From Rivularia sp. MS3 (lineage in GTDB: Bacteria; Cyanobacteriota; Cyanobacteriia; Cyanobacteriales; Nostocaceae), in the NCBI GenBank assembly GCA_019192545.1, contig JAHCMI010000049.1:1-64000 (forward strand): DNA of 64,000 bases, in the 5' to 3' direction. The notes beneath the pieces are model-generated. The model was not told the origin of the DNA. It searched no databases and worked only from the letters and a program-made list of their open reading frames with translations. The position numbers and the translations under genes are program-made. Positions 29,883 to 38,155 of the stretch are shown piece by piece (position 1 is the first letter of the stretch; every line of letters starts with the position of its first letter).

Positions 29883-30246
29883 TTGAAATCAATTCCCGCG
29901 ATTTTGAAATTCACCGTAATGCGCTGTTATTGTGTACTGTGGTGCGTTAAAACTCCGTTTATAACGCACCCTACTTAAAAGGTGACATTCTCCATTCTTG
30001 CTCCATACTCTATAATCAGTTACCTCTGTGTGTCTTTTTCCTCTGCGCTCTTCGTGTCCTCTGCGGTTTTTTATCAGCAATTATTTTTATTCAGAAGACA
30101 GATACAAACCTAAATAATGTCAGATTTAATTGATTTATAATTCTACAACCCTTGTGTAACAATCATCTCAACCATTTCAATATTTGTTTCATCTACGTTA
30201 AATCCATATCAGCTTTTGCTCTGTATATAAATAAAGCTCGATTGAC
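29883..30246. other. 364-bp divergent spacer
   Basis: The spacer between comB and the thioredoxin lipoprotein gene contains a GGTGCGTTAAAACTCCGTTTATAACGCACC hairpin (about 29941-29970, shown here only as a landmark) and a CTGCGCTCTTCGTGTCC-type dispersed repeat (about 30040-30070). The last 100 bp are AT-rich and probably hold the promoter. No credible gene is seen. Confidence 0.5.
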
Positions 30247-30777
30247 ATGGATACCAAAATGAACAACTTCTTTACTCAAACTAAAGCTATTAAAACCCTA
30301 ACTCTAGTAGCTGCTGCGAGTATTGTTGCTACTTTAGCAGCTTGTAGTAATCCCAGCGATAATAATAGCGCTACTGTTAATGAACCACAAACAGAAGAAG
30401 TTGCAACATCATCATCGACTAATCAAGCATTAGCGCAAGAGTTACAGGGTAAGCCGGTGGTTGTGGATATTTATGCAGACTGGTGTGCTGGATGCAAGAA
30501 AATTAAACCTACTTTAGAAGCTTTGAAGAAAGATTACGGCGATACAGCTAATTTTATAGTTTTTGATGTTACAGATAAAGCTACAACTGAAGCATCAGAA
30601 GCCAAAGCTAAGGAGTTAGGTTTGTCAGATATATTTGCTAAATATAAAGCGAAAACCGCTACCGTTGCTGTAATGAATCCGGGAACGGGTGAAGTAGTTG
30701 AGTTATTTCAAAAAAATCCAAACAAGGCTGATTATGTTGCAGCCTTGGACACAACGAATAAACAGATAAATAATTAA
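30247..30777 (+). CDS. Thioredoxin-fold lipoprotein
   Basis: A 176-residue exported protein. The signal peptide ends in the lipobox LAAC (Cys33), so it should be lipid-anchored outside the cytoplasmic membrane. After a Ser/Thr/Glu-rich linker, the mature part is a thioredoxin domain with the redox motif WCAGC (Cys80 and Cys83), then FDVTDKATTEASEAKAKEL and the cis-Pro-region equivalent. The motif differs from the canonical CGPC and suggests a substrate-specific oxidoreductase. It lies upstream of ccdA, the membrane protein that normally feeds electrons to such thioredoxins. An ATG four codons downstream is an alternative start. Confidence 0.85.
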   Translation: MDTKMNNFFTQTKAIKTLTLVAAASIVATLAACSNPSDNNSATVNEPQTEEVATSSSTNQALAQELQGKPVVVDIYADWCAGCKKIKPTLEALKKDYGDTANFIVFDVTDKATTEASEAKAKELGLSDIFAKYKAKTATVAVMNPGTGEVVELFQKNPNKADYVAALDTTNKQINN

Positions 30778-31366
30778 TATTTTTTCTCAAAAATTAACTT
30801 TGTTAAATCCAATTTGGCATCTAGTTTGTATTAAAAATAAGTCGATAAGCTAATAGATGCCAAATGTAAAATTATTTACTCGCAACATTTGCAAATTTAT
30901 TAATTGCTGGTAACTTTTTGGTCAATACTGGTTTGGTCTTAGCTAATAAATATTGTAAAAAATAGACAATTGGCGATTCCTACAATTACTAGATATGTTG
31001 CTGATGATGATAGGTTTTTAATTGAATTAAGTCCGGGTTATTCTGCCCCAGCAAAGGGATGGGTTAGGGAATATTAGGACTACAGACAAGTCTGGGAAAA
31101 AGTTAAAACTGAAATTCAAAAAAATTAAATACCTCGTTTTAATTACTTTTCCTAAAAGTGTCGAACCTGGAACTTCATTAAAAATAAGATTTACCGAAAC
31201 TGAGACTGAATCAATTAAGGGTTCAGTCTGTTATACCCGGTTGGTGCGTAACACTAAAAACAAACATTATTCCTACGTTAAAAATTGCTGAAAGTGTTAC
31301 AGCACCCTACAAATAAAATGCGTCGGTTGTATAAGTACTAATAATTATTTTTCTAACCTAAAATTT
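30778..31366. other. 589-bp spacer with inverted repeat and gene remnants
   Basis: A 12-bp inverted repeat, ATTTGGCATCTA (30812-30823) with TAGATGCCAAAT (30854-30865), is followed by two protein-like stretches (30961-31128 and 31142-31291) that no longer form a gene. Confidence 0.55.
30961..31291 (+). pseudogene. Degenerate open-reading-frame remnants
   Basis: From 30961 one frame reads through RQLAIPTITRYVADDDRF, LSPGYSAPAKGWVREY, an in-frame TAG (31075-31077), then DYRQVWEKVKTEIQKN and TAA (31128). A second frame (31142-31291) reads ITFPKSVEPGTSLKIRF and ends at TGA. Both look protein-like and the first is interrupted by a single stop, suggesting an old disrupted gene for an exported protein. 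I cannot name the family with confidence. Confidence 0.4.
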
Positions 31367-32179
31367 ATGAAACATAAATTGAAATCAAACAATCTTTATT
31401 TACTGGCTTTTCTCTGTTTGGGAACAATCATAATGATTGTCTTTGGAAGTCATTTTCAAAACCTGTATTACAATCTAGAAGATTTAGTCAGACAATTAGA
31501 AGCTCCTTATCATAAATGGGTAGAGAAACAAGATTCAACTAGCCCTGTTCTGCTAATTCCTATTGCTTTTATTGGTGGTTTAATTGCAAGCATTTCTCCA
31601 TGTATTTTATCTTTGCTTCCGGTTAATCTCAGCTATATTGGTACGTTAAATATAAAGTCCCGAAAAGATGCATTTTTTAAAGCCAGCTTTTTCGTTTTAG
31701 GAGCAGTAAGTATATTCAGCTTGTTCGGATTATTTGCATCTTTCGCTTCATCTGTAATGGTGGATTTTCGGGGATACATTAATGTTGTAGTTGGTGCAAT
31801 TATTCTGTTGATGGGGCTGAGTTTTGCGGGAATATTTCACTTGCCTTTACCAAAAAAACAGGTACGTATACCCGTTCCCGGCCCCTTCGGTGCTGGTTTA
31901 ACTTTTGCTTTGGTAACTTCTCCTTGTGCTTCTCCCGTGCTTTTTGCAGTATTAGCAACCGCTGCTGCTAGCGGTTCTCAGGCTCTGAGTACTGTGACAA
32001 TGATAAGTTACGCTCTGGGATATACGGCGGTAATATTTTTTGCCAGCTTATTTACAGGCTTGGTCAAACAACGACAGATATTATTAACTAAATCTCAATG
32101 GATTATCCGCTTAGGAAGCGGTGCATTGATTTTAGCCGGTGGATTTTACTTGGTTGCGGGCATTAAATGGTTTTTCTGA
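31367..32179 (+). CDS. ccdA: Cytochrome c biogenesis/thiol-transfer membrane protein CcdA
   Basis: A 270-residue polytopic protein of the CcdA/DsbD family, which carries reducing equivalents from cytoplasmic thioredoxin across the membrane to periplasmic or lumenal thioredoxin-like proteins. The family Cys pair is present in the two SPC motifs: ISPCILSLLP (Cys79) and TSPCASPVLF (Cys187). About seven hydrophobic helices follow an N-terminal anchor. It is probably functionally linked to the thioredoxin lipoprotein upstream, and the sigma gene begins only 55 bp downstream. Confidence 0.88.
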   Translation: MKHKLKSNNLYLLAFLCLGTIIMIVFGSHFQNLYYNLEDLVRQLEAPYHKWVEKQDSTSPVLLIPIAFIGGLIASISPCILSLLPVNLSYIGTLNIKSRKDAFFKASFFVLGAVSIFSLFGLFASFASSVMVDFRGYINVVVGAIILLMGLSFAGIFHLPLPKKQVRIPVPGPFGAGLTFALVTSPCASPVLFAVLATAAASGSQALSTVTMISYALGYTAVIFFASLFTGLVKQRQILLTKSQWIIRLGSGALILAGGFYLVAGIKWFF

Positions 32180-32234
32180 TAAGACTGTAACAACACATAC
32201 ACTGAAACCAATTAGATTGCAATCTAAGTCCGAT

Positions 32235-32792
32235 ATGAGTTCATCAAACCAGACAGAAGCAGAATTATTCCAAGCATTACAAGCGGGAGATTTATCGGCT
32301 TTAGGTGCTATTTATGACCGCTATGGCGAGGCTGTATACCGTCTGGCTTTACGAATATTAGGTGATACAAGTGAAGCCGAAGACTTAACGCAAGAAATTT
32401 TTCTGGCATTTTGGCGCAATGCTAAATATGACCCCAATCGAGGGAAAATGCTGGTTTATTTACTGACGATGACTAGAAGTAGAGCAATTAATCGTTTGCA
32501 TCAAAAATCCAGTCAACAAAAGCTTTTACAAAGGTGTCAGCGCAGTATTCCGACTCATAATGAAAGTAACTTAATGGAAAAGGTTTCTTTGGGAGAAGTT
32601 TCTCAACTTATTAGTAAAGCTTTAGAGGAAATACCAGAAAACCAGCAGCAAGTACTAAAAATGGCTTACTACGAAGGTTTAAGTCAATCAGAAATCACCG
32701 AAAAATTGAATATACCTTTGGGTACTGTCAAAACTCGTACCAGACAAGGACTTTTAAAACTGAGAAAATTATTAAAGGATTTAGTAGACTAA
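32235..32792 (+). CDS. ECF-type sigma-70 factor
   Basis: About 185 residues with region 2 (ALGAIYDRYGEAVYRLALRIL, then AEDLTQEIFLAFW) and region 4 (EGLSQSEITEKLNIPLGTVKTR), the standard ECF layout. An open frame begins at 32139 inside ccdA, but ATG 32235 (MSSSNQTEAELFQALQAGD) gives the conventional N-terminus. The anti-sigma gene follows with 2 bp between, so the pair is translationally linked. The RxRQGLLKLRKLL tail is typical. Probable role: induced transcription after envelope or redox stress (inference from the neighbours). Confidence 0.92.
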   Translation: MSSSNQTEAELFQALQAGDLSALGAIYDRYGEAVYRLALRILGDTSEAEDLTQEIFLAFWRNAKYDPNRGKMLVYLLTMTRSRAINRLHQKSSQQKLLQRCQRSIPTHNESNLMEKVSLGEVSQLISKALEEIPENQQQVLKMAYYEGLSQSEITEKLNIPLGTVKTRTRQGLLKLRKLLKDLVD

Positions 32793-32794
32793 TT

Positions 32795-33628
32795 ATGGAA
32801 CCCGATAAATTACCTGCAAACTGGGAAGCTTTAATAACAGGTTATGTTTTGAGCGATTTAACCCCAGAAGAAGCAGCTTTAGTAAAACAGTATTTAGAAA
32901 CTTACCCAGAATTAGCATGTGAAGTCGAAAGCTTGCAGGCAACTTTAGCCTTGTTTCCCCTATCATTACCCGAAACTAAACCATCTCAAGCATTGCGATC
33001 GCAAATTCTCGAAGCAGCAGCAAAAGACTTATCAACTACCGTAGAAACTAATACAAAAACATCTCCCCCCATCTCCTCCTCCCCTCTTCCCCTCCCTTCT
33101 CCAAAACCTTGGTTAAAAATAGCCGCAGTCACAGCAATGGGATTAATTGCGAGTTTGGGATTCTTTAATTATCGACTGCATCAAAAACTTGCAAAAGTAG
33201 AAACCGATTTATCTAATTACCGTTTGCAAGCGGAATTATCTAAAACACAGCAAGAATTATCTCGCTATCAAGAAGCTTTATCGGTACTAAAACAACCAAA
33301 CAATCGTTTATTAACACTTAAAAGCATCACCCCCGATATTTCTTCTTCTGGTAGTTTAGTAATTGCACCAAATTCAGAAACTGCAATATTAACTTTGAAA
33401 AACCTTCCGGATTTGCCAGAAGATAAGGTATATCGCTTGTGGGCTTTTGTTGGTAATAAAAAAGTTAAATGTGCAAAATTTAATCCGGATTCTCAAGGTA
33501 AAGTATTGCTAAAAATTCCTTTGCAAAAGTGGGGAAATACCACTGAAGTTTTTGTCACCATCGAACCGAAAAAAGGTTTAGAATTACCTGTGGGAAAAAC
33601 AGTAATGAAAGGTTCGAGAGCAATTTAG
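32795..33628 (+). CDS. Anti-sigma factor, RskA-like
   Basis: A 277-residue membrane protein. The N-terminal part (about 1-80) has the anti-sigma-domain pattern (TGYVLSDLTPEEAALVKQYL) with no HxxxCxxC zinc motif. A Pro-rich linker leads to one transmembrane helix (about 106-124), a short helical stretch with KTQQELSRYQEAL, and an external RskA-type domain (about 165-277) with TAILTLKNLPDLPEDKVYRLWAF. It should bind the ECF sigma upstream and release it by regulated proteolysis on an external signal. The start codon follows the sigma stop by 2 bp. Confidence 0.9.
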   Translation: MEPDKLPANWEALITGYVLSDLTPEEAALVKQYLETYPELACEVESLQATLALFPLSLPETKPSQALRSQILEAAAKDLSTTVETNTKTSPPISSSPLPLPSPKPWLKIAAVTAMGLIASLGFFNYRLHQKLAKVETDLSNYRLQAELSKTQQELSRYQEALSVLKQPNNRLLTLKSITPDISSSGSLVIAPNSETAILTLKNLPDLPEDKVYRLWAFVGNKKVKCAKFNPDSQGKVLLKIPLQKWGNTTEVFVTIEPKKGLELPVGKTVMKGSRAI

Positions 33629-33960
33629 ATCAATTTATCTTGGAAATGTATTTGTTTGTTAAACTTATTTAGTAAGTTTAGAGTAGATTTAGATGGTTTT
33701 ACACTTTTTCAGAGTAAAAATAGTTTGTATATCGTGGAAAATAATATCAAGACATAAATTGAGTAAAACACAGTCATAAAAAGAAAATAATGATTTTTAT
33801 TAGGGATACTTCATACTTTATTCATCAATTATTTTAAAATTAGTATTGCTCTTCATAATTTTACTCGGTTGTCTTTCGGATTTACCTCCCAAAATGCTTT
33901 TGTTAGATTTTAATTGTTGAAAAAAACAATACTTTTTAACGAACACACGCGAGGTTTAGA
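33629..33960. other. 332-bp spacer
   Basis: AT-rich spacer between the anti-sigma gene and the PEP-CTERM gene. Apart from likely promoter sequence before 33961, I see nothing specific in it. Confidence 0.4.
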
Positions 33961-34608
33961 ATGGTATCTAAGTTATTAGAAAAGGTTTTCGTTTCCACCA
34001 CAGTCGGTGCGGCAATTGGATTCTCAACAATTCTTGGTGCTATAAACTCAGCATCAGCGTTGACAGTTGAATCTGAATCATTTAATAAAAACGGTAAACA
34101 ACAAGAAATATCCCATATTGCCTTCTTTGTTAAAGATAATTCTGGGAACGTTACTAAAGTAAAAATTGATAGTGTCTCCGGTACAAAATCTTACGATGCT
34201 ACAAACTTCTTAAAAACATATTATCCGGATTCCGAAGTAGTAGCTTACCAGGTAAAAGCTAGTAACAAAAAATCTTTTGTTGCACTCTCCGAAGGCTATT
34301 CTGAAGATAATTTGCCAACTAAAGAGAACTCAGCCGATGTAACTTATCAATACTCACAAGTTTCTAATCTTCCCGAGCCAAAACCCCAGCAGCCTGAAGA
34401 AAAACCGTCCTCAAATCAGGTAGATGATAGTAATTCAACAGAAGAAAAAGAAAATTATCCGAAACCTAAACCTAAATTTGTAGTTGCTCCTTCAACTCAG
34501 ACAAACTCTTCGAGTCAAACAGTTTCAGTTCCCGAACCCGGAAGTATCGGTGCAATAGTAATATTTGGATTAGGTGGATTACTTCGTAAGAAGAAAAAAT
34601 CTTCTTAG
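33961..34608 (+). CDS. PEP-CTERM sorting-signal protein
   Basis: A 215-residue exported protein. A signal peptide (about 1-34) is followed by a soluble domain of about 110 residues, a Pro/Glu/Asn/Ser-rich linker (about 125-185) and the C-terminal sorting tripartite signal: VPEPGS, a hydrophobic helix and KKKK. This is the substrate signature of exosortase systems (EpsH/XrtA type), so the protein should be cleaved and attached or released at the cell surface. No exosortase gene is in the window. The function of the N-terminal domain is not recognised. Confidence 0.85.
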   Translation: MVSKLLEKVFVSTTVGAAIGFSTILGAINSASALTVESESFNKNGKQQEISHIAFFVKDNSGNVTKVKIDSVSGTKSYDATNFLKTYYPDSEVVAYQVKASNKKSFVALSEGYSEDNLPTKENSADVTYQYSQVSNLPEPKPQQPEEKPSSNQVDDSNSTEEKENYPKPKPKFVVAPSTQTNSSSQTVSVPEPGSIGAIVIFGLGGLLRKKKKSS

Positions 34609-34876
34609 AAATTTGATTACAATCTACAGGGTTGCATCACTATTTTCCAACTTCAAAGCAGCAAACTTATTATTATCGTACTAAAAACCTTAATTATCTT
34701 TCAAAAATACTTAATTACAATCATATATTGATAAATGCTTCTATACTCTATGCATGAGTGTAGAAGTATTTCTGTATGAATAACTAAAAATATGATTACA
34801 TCTTTATTTACTTTACTAAAAACAAAATTTAAGATAATATGCGGAAAAAAGTAGATTTGATAAAAATTTCTCTATA

Positions 34877-36289
34877 ATGAATAATTCTTCTCTACCAAGA
34901 ACTGTGACTTCTCAGAGAGAACAATTAAACTTAAAAACTAAAATAGCCTATGGTGCTGGCGAGTTAGCGGGAGCAATTCCTAATAATATTCTAGTTTTTT
35001 TCGTATTATTTTTCTTTACCAACGTTGCTGGATTAAATGCGAGTTTGGCTGGTAGCTTAATATTAGTTGGTAAAGCTTGGGATGCAATCAATGACCCTTT
35101 AATTGGTTGGTTAAGCGATAAAACTCGTTCTCGTTTGGGTAGACGTTATCCTTGGATGCTAATTGGTGCAATTCCTCTTGCAATATCTTTTTGCTTACTT
35201 TGGTTTACTCCACCCATAACAAACCAGTGGTTAAAATTCGCTTACTATAATCTTATTTTTATTCTTTATTATGCTGCTGTAAGTTCTGTATGGATTCCTT
35301 ATTCAACATTAGGAGCGGAGTTAACTACAACTTACAACGAACGCACTAATGTTACTGGTTTTAGGTCTGCTTTTGCAATTGGTGGTAGTATATTCGCTTT
35401 AGTTTTAGCGCAAATAGTTTTAGCTATTTTTGAAGCTCCTCAAAGCTATTTATACATGGCTGGTATTGCTAGTTTAATATCATTGTTAGCAGTTTACTTT
35501 TGCGTTTGGGGAACTTATAAACGCTACAAAACTATTCAGACTCAACGCGAACAAATTCAACGCAAAGCACCAGAACCACTGTTAACACAAATCAAAATAG
35601 CTTTAAGCAATAAACCATTTCTTTGCGTAGTGGGCATTTATCTTTGTTCTTGGTTGGGAACTCAGGTAACAGCAGCAGTATTACCTTATTTCGTTGTAGA
35701 TTGGATGCAGTTACCAAAAAATCACTTTACCCAAATGGCTTTAGCAATCCAGGGAACAGCATTAATTTTAATGCCTTTCTGGAGCATTATGGGACAAAAA
35801 ATTGGTAAAAAAGCTATTTACTGTATAGGTATACCAGGAACAATTATTGCTCAAGCAGGATTCTTCTTTCTGCAACCGGGACAAACTACATTAATGTATA
35901 TCTTGTCTGTGATGGCAGGAATTGGTATTTCAGTTGCTTATATTACACCTTATGCAATGTTACCGGATGTAGTGGATTTAGACGAATTAAATACCGGACA
36001 ACGTAGAGAAGGAATTTTTTACGGGTTTGTCGTACAAACGCAAAAACTTTGTGTTGCAGCAGCGATATTTTTAGTAGGTAAAATATTAGATTCATCGGGA
36101 TTAGTACCGACAGTAGCTACAGAAGCACCACCCGTACAGCCAAACTCAGCATTATGGGCAATTCGCTTAATAATTGGCCCCATACCAACCTTAATTTTAA
36201 TTCTCGGTTTTGTTATTGCTTATATATATCCAATTACAAAATCAAAGCATGAAGAAATTGTTTTGAAAATTAGTGAAAGAAGGGAATAG
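34877..36289 (+). CDS. GPH-family (MelB-like) sugar transporter, MFS
   Basis: A 470-residue, 12-helix transporter of the glycoside-pentoside-hexuronide:cation symporter group. The signature NDPLIGWLSDKTRSRLGRR after the third helix, with WMLIGAIP following, matches the family motif of MelB and relatives. The substrate is unknown; cation-coupled sugar uptake is the family norm. The C-terminal half has a normal symmetry repeat. No sugar-catabolic genes lie beside it, so the carbohydrate is not indicated by context. Confidence 0.85.
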   Translation: MNNSSLPRTVTSQREQLNLKTKIAYGAGELAGAIPNNILVFFVLFFFTNVAGLNASLAGSLILVGKAWDAINDPLIGWLSDKTRSRLGRRYPWMLIGAIPLAISFCLLWFTPPITNQWLKFAYYNLIFILYYAAVSSVWIPYSTLGAELTTTYNERTNVTGFRSAFAIGGSIFALVLAQIVLAIFEAPQSYLYMAGIASLISLLAVYFCVWGTYKRYKTIQTQREQIQRKAPEPLLTQIKIALSNKPFLCVVGIYLCSWLGTQVTAAVLPYFVVDWMQLPKNHFTQMALAIQGTALILMPFWSIMGQKIGKKAIYCIGIPGTIIAQAGFFFLQPGQTTLMYILSVMAGIGISVAYITPYAMLPDVVDLDELNTGQRREGIFYGFVVQTQKLCVAAAIFLVGKILDSSGLVPTVATEAPPVQPNSALWAIRLIIGPIPTLILILGFVIAYIYPITKSKHEEIVLKISERRE

Positions 36290-36509
36290 GGGATTGGGGA
36301 TTGGATTATTATAATCTTGTAGGGTGCGTTACGAACTTCGTTCTAACGCACCATTATCAAAGTTTTAGTGCAGAATGTAGCAATCCGATTTTAATCTTGA
36401 AAAAATTTATAATTGCGGTGCGTTATGCTGAAGCAATAACGCACCCTACATATTAAAAAAATCTGAAAGTATTTTAGTAGTATCTATTTAAAAACTAATA
36501 ATTGAATAA
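36290..36509. repeat. Spacer with inverted-repeat element 36318-36450
   Basis: TGTAGGGTGCGTTA (36318-36331) and its exact complement TAACGCACCCTACA (36437-36450) flank 105 bp without a gene. Copies of the GTGCGTTA core recur near 29941 and 16420, so this is a dispersed family. I found no clear target duplication. Confidence 0.6.
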
Positions 36510-36992
36510 ATGCCTTATATTTTTTCCCCAATGAACGAAGAAAGCGCCAGAATTATTTTGAGTTGGCGTTACGATGTATCATTAGATTTTTATAATCCCA
36601 ATCCTTCCGATATTGAGGAAACCGTAGAAGATTTTTTAAATCCAGAAAATAGTTACTACAGCATTTTTAATAATCGTAATGAACTTGTTGCTTATTTTTG
36701 CTTTGGTGCGGATGCACTAGTCAAAGGTGGTAATTACGATGTCGAAGCATTAGATGTTGGATTTGGGCTGAATCCAAATTTAAGCAGACGAGGAATAACT
36801 TTTCGGATAATCAATGCTGTATATGATTTCGCAAAAAGTCATTTTTCAACAGCTTTGTTTCGCGTGACGGTAGCTGAATTTAACCAGCAAGCAATAAGAC
36901 TATATAAAAAAGCTGGTTTTAAACAAGTTGAGAAGTTTCAAAGAGAGCAAGATGGTATGTATTTCTTGGTTTTGACTTTGGAAAATGAGTAA
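36510..36992 (+). CDS. GNAT N-acetyltransferase (RimI/ribosomal-protein-like group)
   Basis: A 160-residue GNAT enzyme. The acetyl-CoA loop region FGLNPNLSRRGITFRIINAVYDFA (split over about 90-112) replaces the more usual QxxGxG form with LSRRGI, and the C-terminal VAEFNQQAIRLYKKAGF is the typical motif B. The substrate may be a protein N-terminus or a small molecule. It stands alone, 220 bp downstream of the sugar transporter gene, and its downstream end abuts a CCCGG-type hairpin (about 37002-37038). Confidence 0.7.
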   Translation: MPYIFSPMNEESARIILSWRYDVSLDFYNPNPSDIEETVEDFLNPENSYYSIFNNRNELVAYFCFGADALVKGGNYDVEALDVGFGLNPNLSRRGITFRIINAVYDFAKSHFSTALFRVTVAEFNQQAIRLYKKAGFKQVEKFQREQDGMYFLVLTLENE

Positions 36993-37001
36993 TTTTATAT
37001 G

Positions 37002-37038
37002 CAGAAAAACCCGGTTATTTTGAAAAACCGAGTTTCTG
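37002..37038. terminator. AAACCCGG-type hairpin between convergent genes
   Basis: CAGAAAAACCCGGTT and AACCGAGTTTCTG form an imperfect stem between the acetyltransferase and secreted-protein genes, which converge here. It likely acts as a bidirectional terminator and belongs to the hairpin type also at 49132-49161 and 50829-50854. Confidence 0.55.
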
Positions 37039-37069
37039 AATTTATTATTATGCTATTAATACTTTTCTT

Positions 37070-37798
37070 TTATTTATCTTCCGAATCCGCAACCTTATAA
37101 TCAGTCAATTTAAACAGCGTCGCAGCCCAACGTTCGTTCGGATAAATTTCTTTAATATCTCCACTAAAGCGAATCTTCAAACCTTCTCGTTTAAATTCAT
37201 CAGGAAGATTACAAGGAGCAAACCGGCTGCGATTATCTTCACTAATAATGATGTAAAGTTTATCATGAATGCGCCTAACTGTACCAACTTTATTTTTCAC
37301 CGTGCCCACAGTTTTTCTATCATCAAAAGCACATTTAGAAGTTTTTTCTACTTTCTTACCAATTAATCCCAGTTCCCTTAACTCTTCTCTTGTTTTAGCA
37401 TCCCAAGAACGTACCGAACCAAAAGCACCATCATAAACTGCATTCCAAGGTTGAGAACCTTTGTTTTCCGCAAAAAATATAAAATTACCTCCTGGCTTCT
37501 GAATAAAATTATCGCAAGAAGTAAGATTAAATCCTTTCAAATTAACGAGCTTCGGCCCTACGCCTTTTAAATATCGCTTAACGTAAATTACCAGCGTATC
37601 TCCTTTAACTCTTCTGACAATTCCCTGAAACACAATTGGAGTTTTATCTACTCTCTGAGCAATAGTTGAAGGTTTGCTTCCCGGCGCAGGAGAACAAGCA
37701 TAAGCCGGTTTTATGGAATTGAAATTTAAAGCGATAGATATTGGTATTAATCCGATAATTCCTAATAAGTATAGAGAAATAGATTTTGATTTAAACAT
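37070..37798 (-). CDS. Unrecognised secreted protein, 242 aa
   Basis: A signal peptide with a long hydrophobic stretch (about 8-30) ends at AYACSP. The mature part has five scattered Cys, a beta-rich pattern (VFQGIVRRVKGDTLVIYVKRYLKG) and the closing segment FSGDIKEIYPNERWAATLFKL. The start IVFQGIVRRV following CSP recalls TIMP/NTR-like or netrin-type domains of secreted proteins, but this is a weak guess. Likely periplasmic or extracellular. It has its own unit, with the methyltransferase gene divergent and 357 bp away. Confidence 0.55.
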   Translation of the reverse strand: MFKSKSISLYLLGIIGLIPISIALNFNSIKPAYACSPAPGSKPSTIAQRVDKTPIVFQGIVRRVKGDTLVIYVKRYLKGVGPKLVNLKGFNLTSCDNFIQKPGGNFIFFAENKGSQPWNAVYDGAFGSVRSWDAKTREELRELGLIGKKVEKTSKCAFDDRKTVGTVKNKVGTVRRIHDKLYIIISEDNRSRFAPCNLPDEFKREGLKIRFSGDIKEIYPNERWAATLFKLTDYKVADSEDK

Positions 37799-38155
37799 AA
37801 AAAATAATCAATTTATGGGAATGTGAAAATTAACATTAAAAGCTGATTTCACAATTAATAAGACTTAATAAATTATCCTCAAGTTCCTATCGTACAATGA
37901 TTTGAGGATTAATAATAAACTGTATCTACAGATAGATGTGAAGAATTAATATCATGGTTCGTAGTTGCGCTGTCTTCGCCAAATATCTTGCTACCGATTA
38001 ATTTCCAAAATTCAATAAAAAATGATAGGAAACATTGATATGGTATTTCACGAAACTTTTTAATATCAATCTAATTGATGGAGACGTAGTAGTGTTATGT
38101 CTCTACACCAAATGCTAAAAATTACTTTAATCCAAAATCTACAATCTAAAATCCC
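37799..38155. other. 357-bp divergent spacer
   Basis: AT-rich spacer with a CGTAGTTGCGCTGTCTTCGCC dispersed-repeat fragment (about 37966, cited as landmark only) and ATCCAAAATCTACAATCTAAAATC tandem units just before 38156. No gene is seen. Confidence 0.45.

Noticed and set aside
29889-30080. 63-codon minus-strand frame
   Set aside because: Translation of a dispersed repeat (GRHEERRGKR-like); no family pattern.
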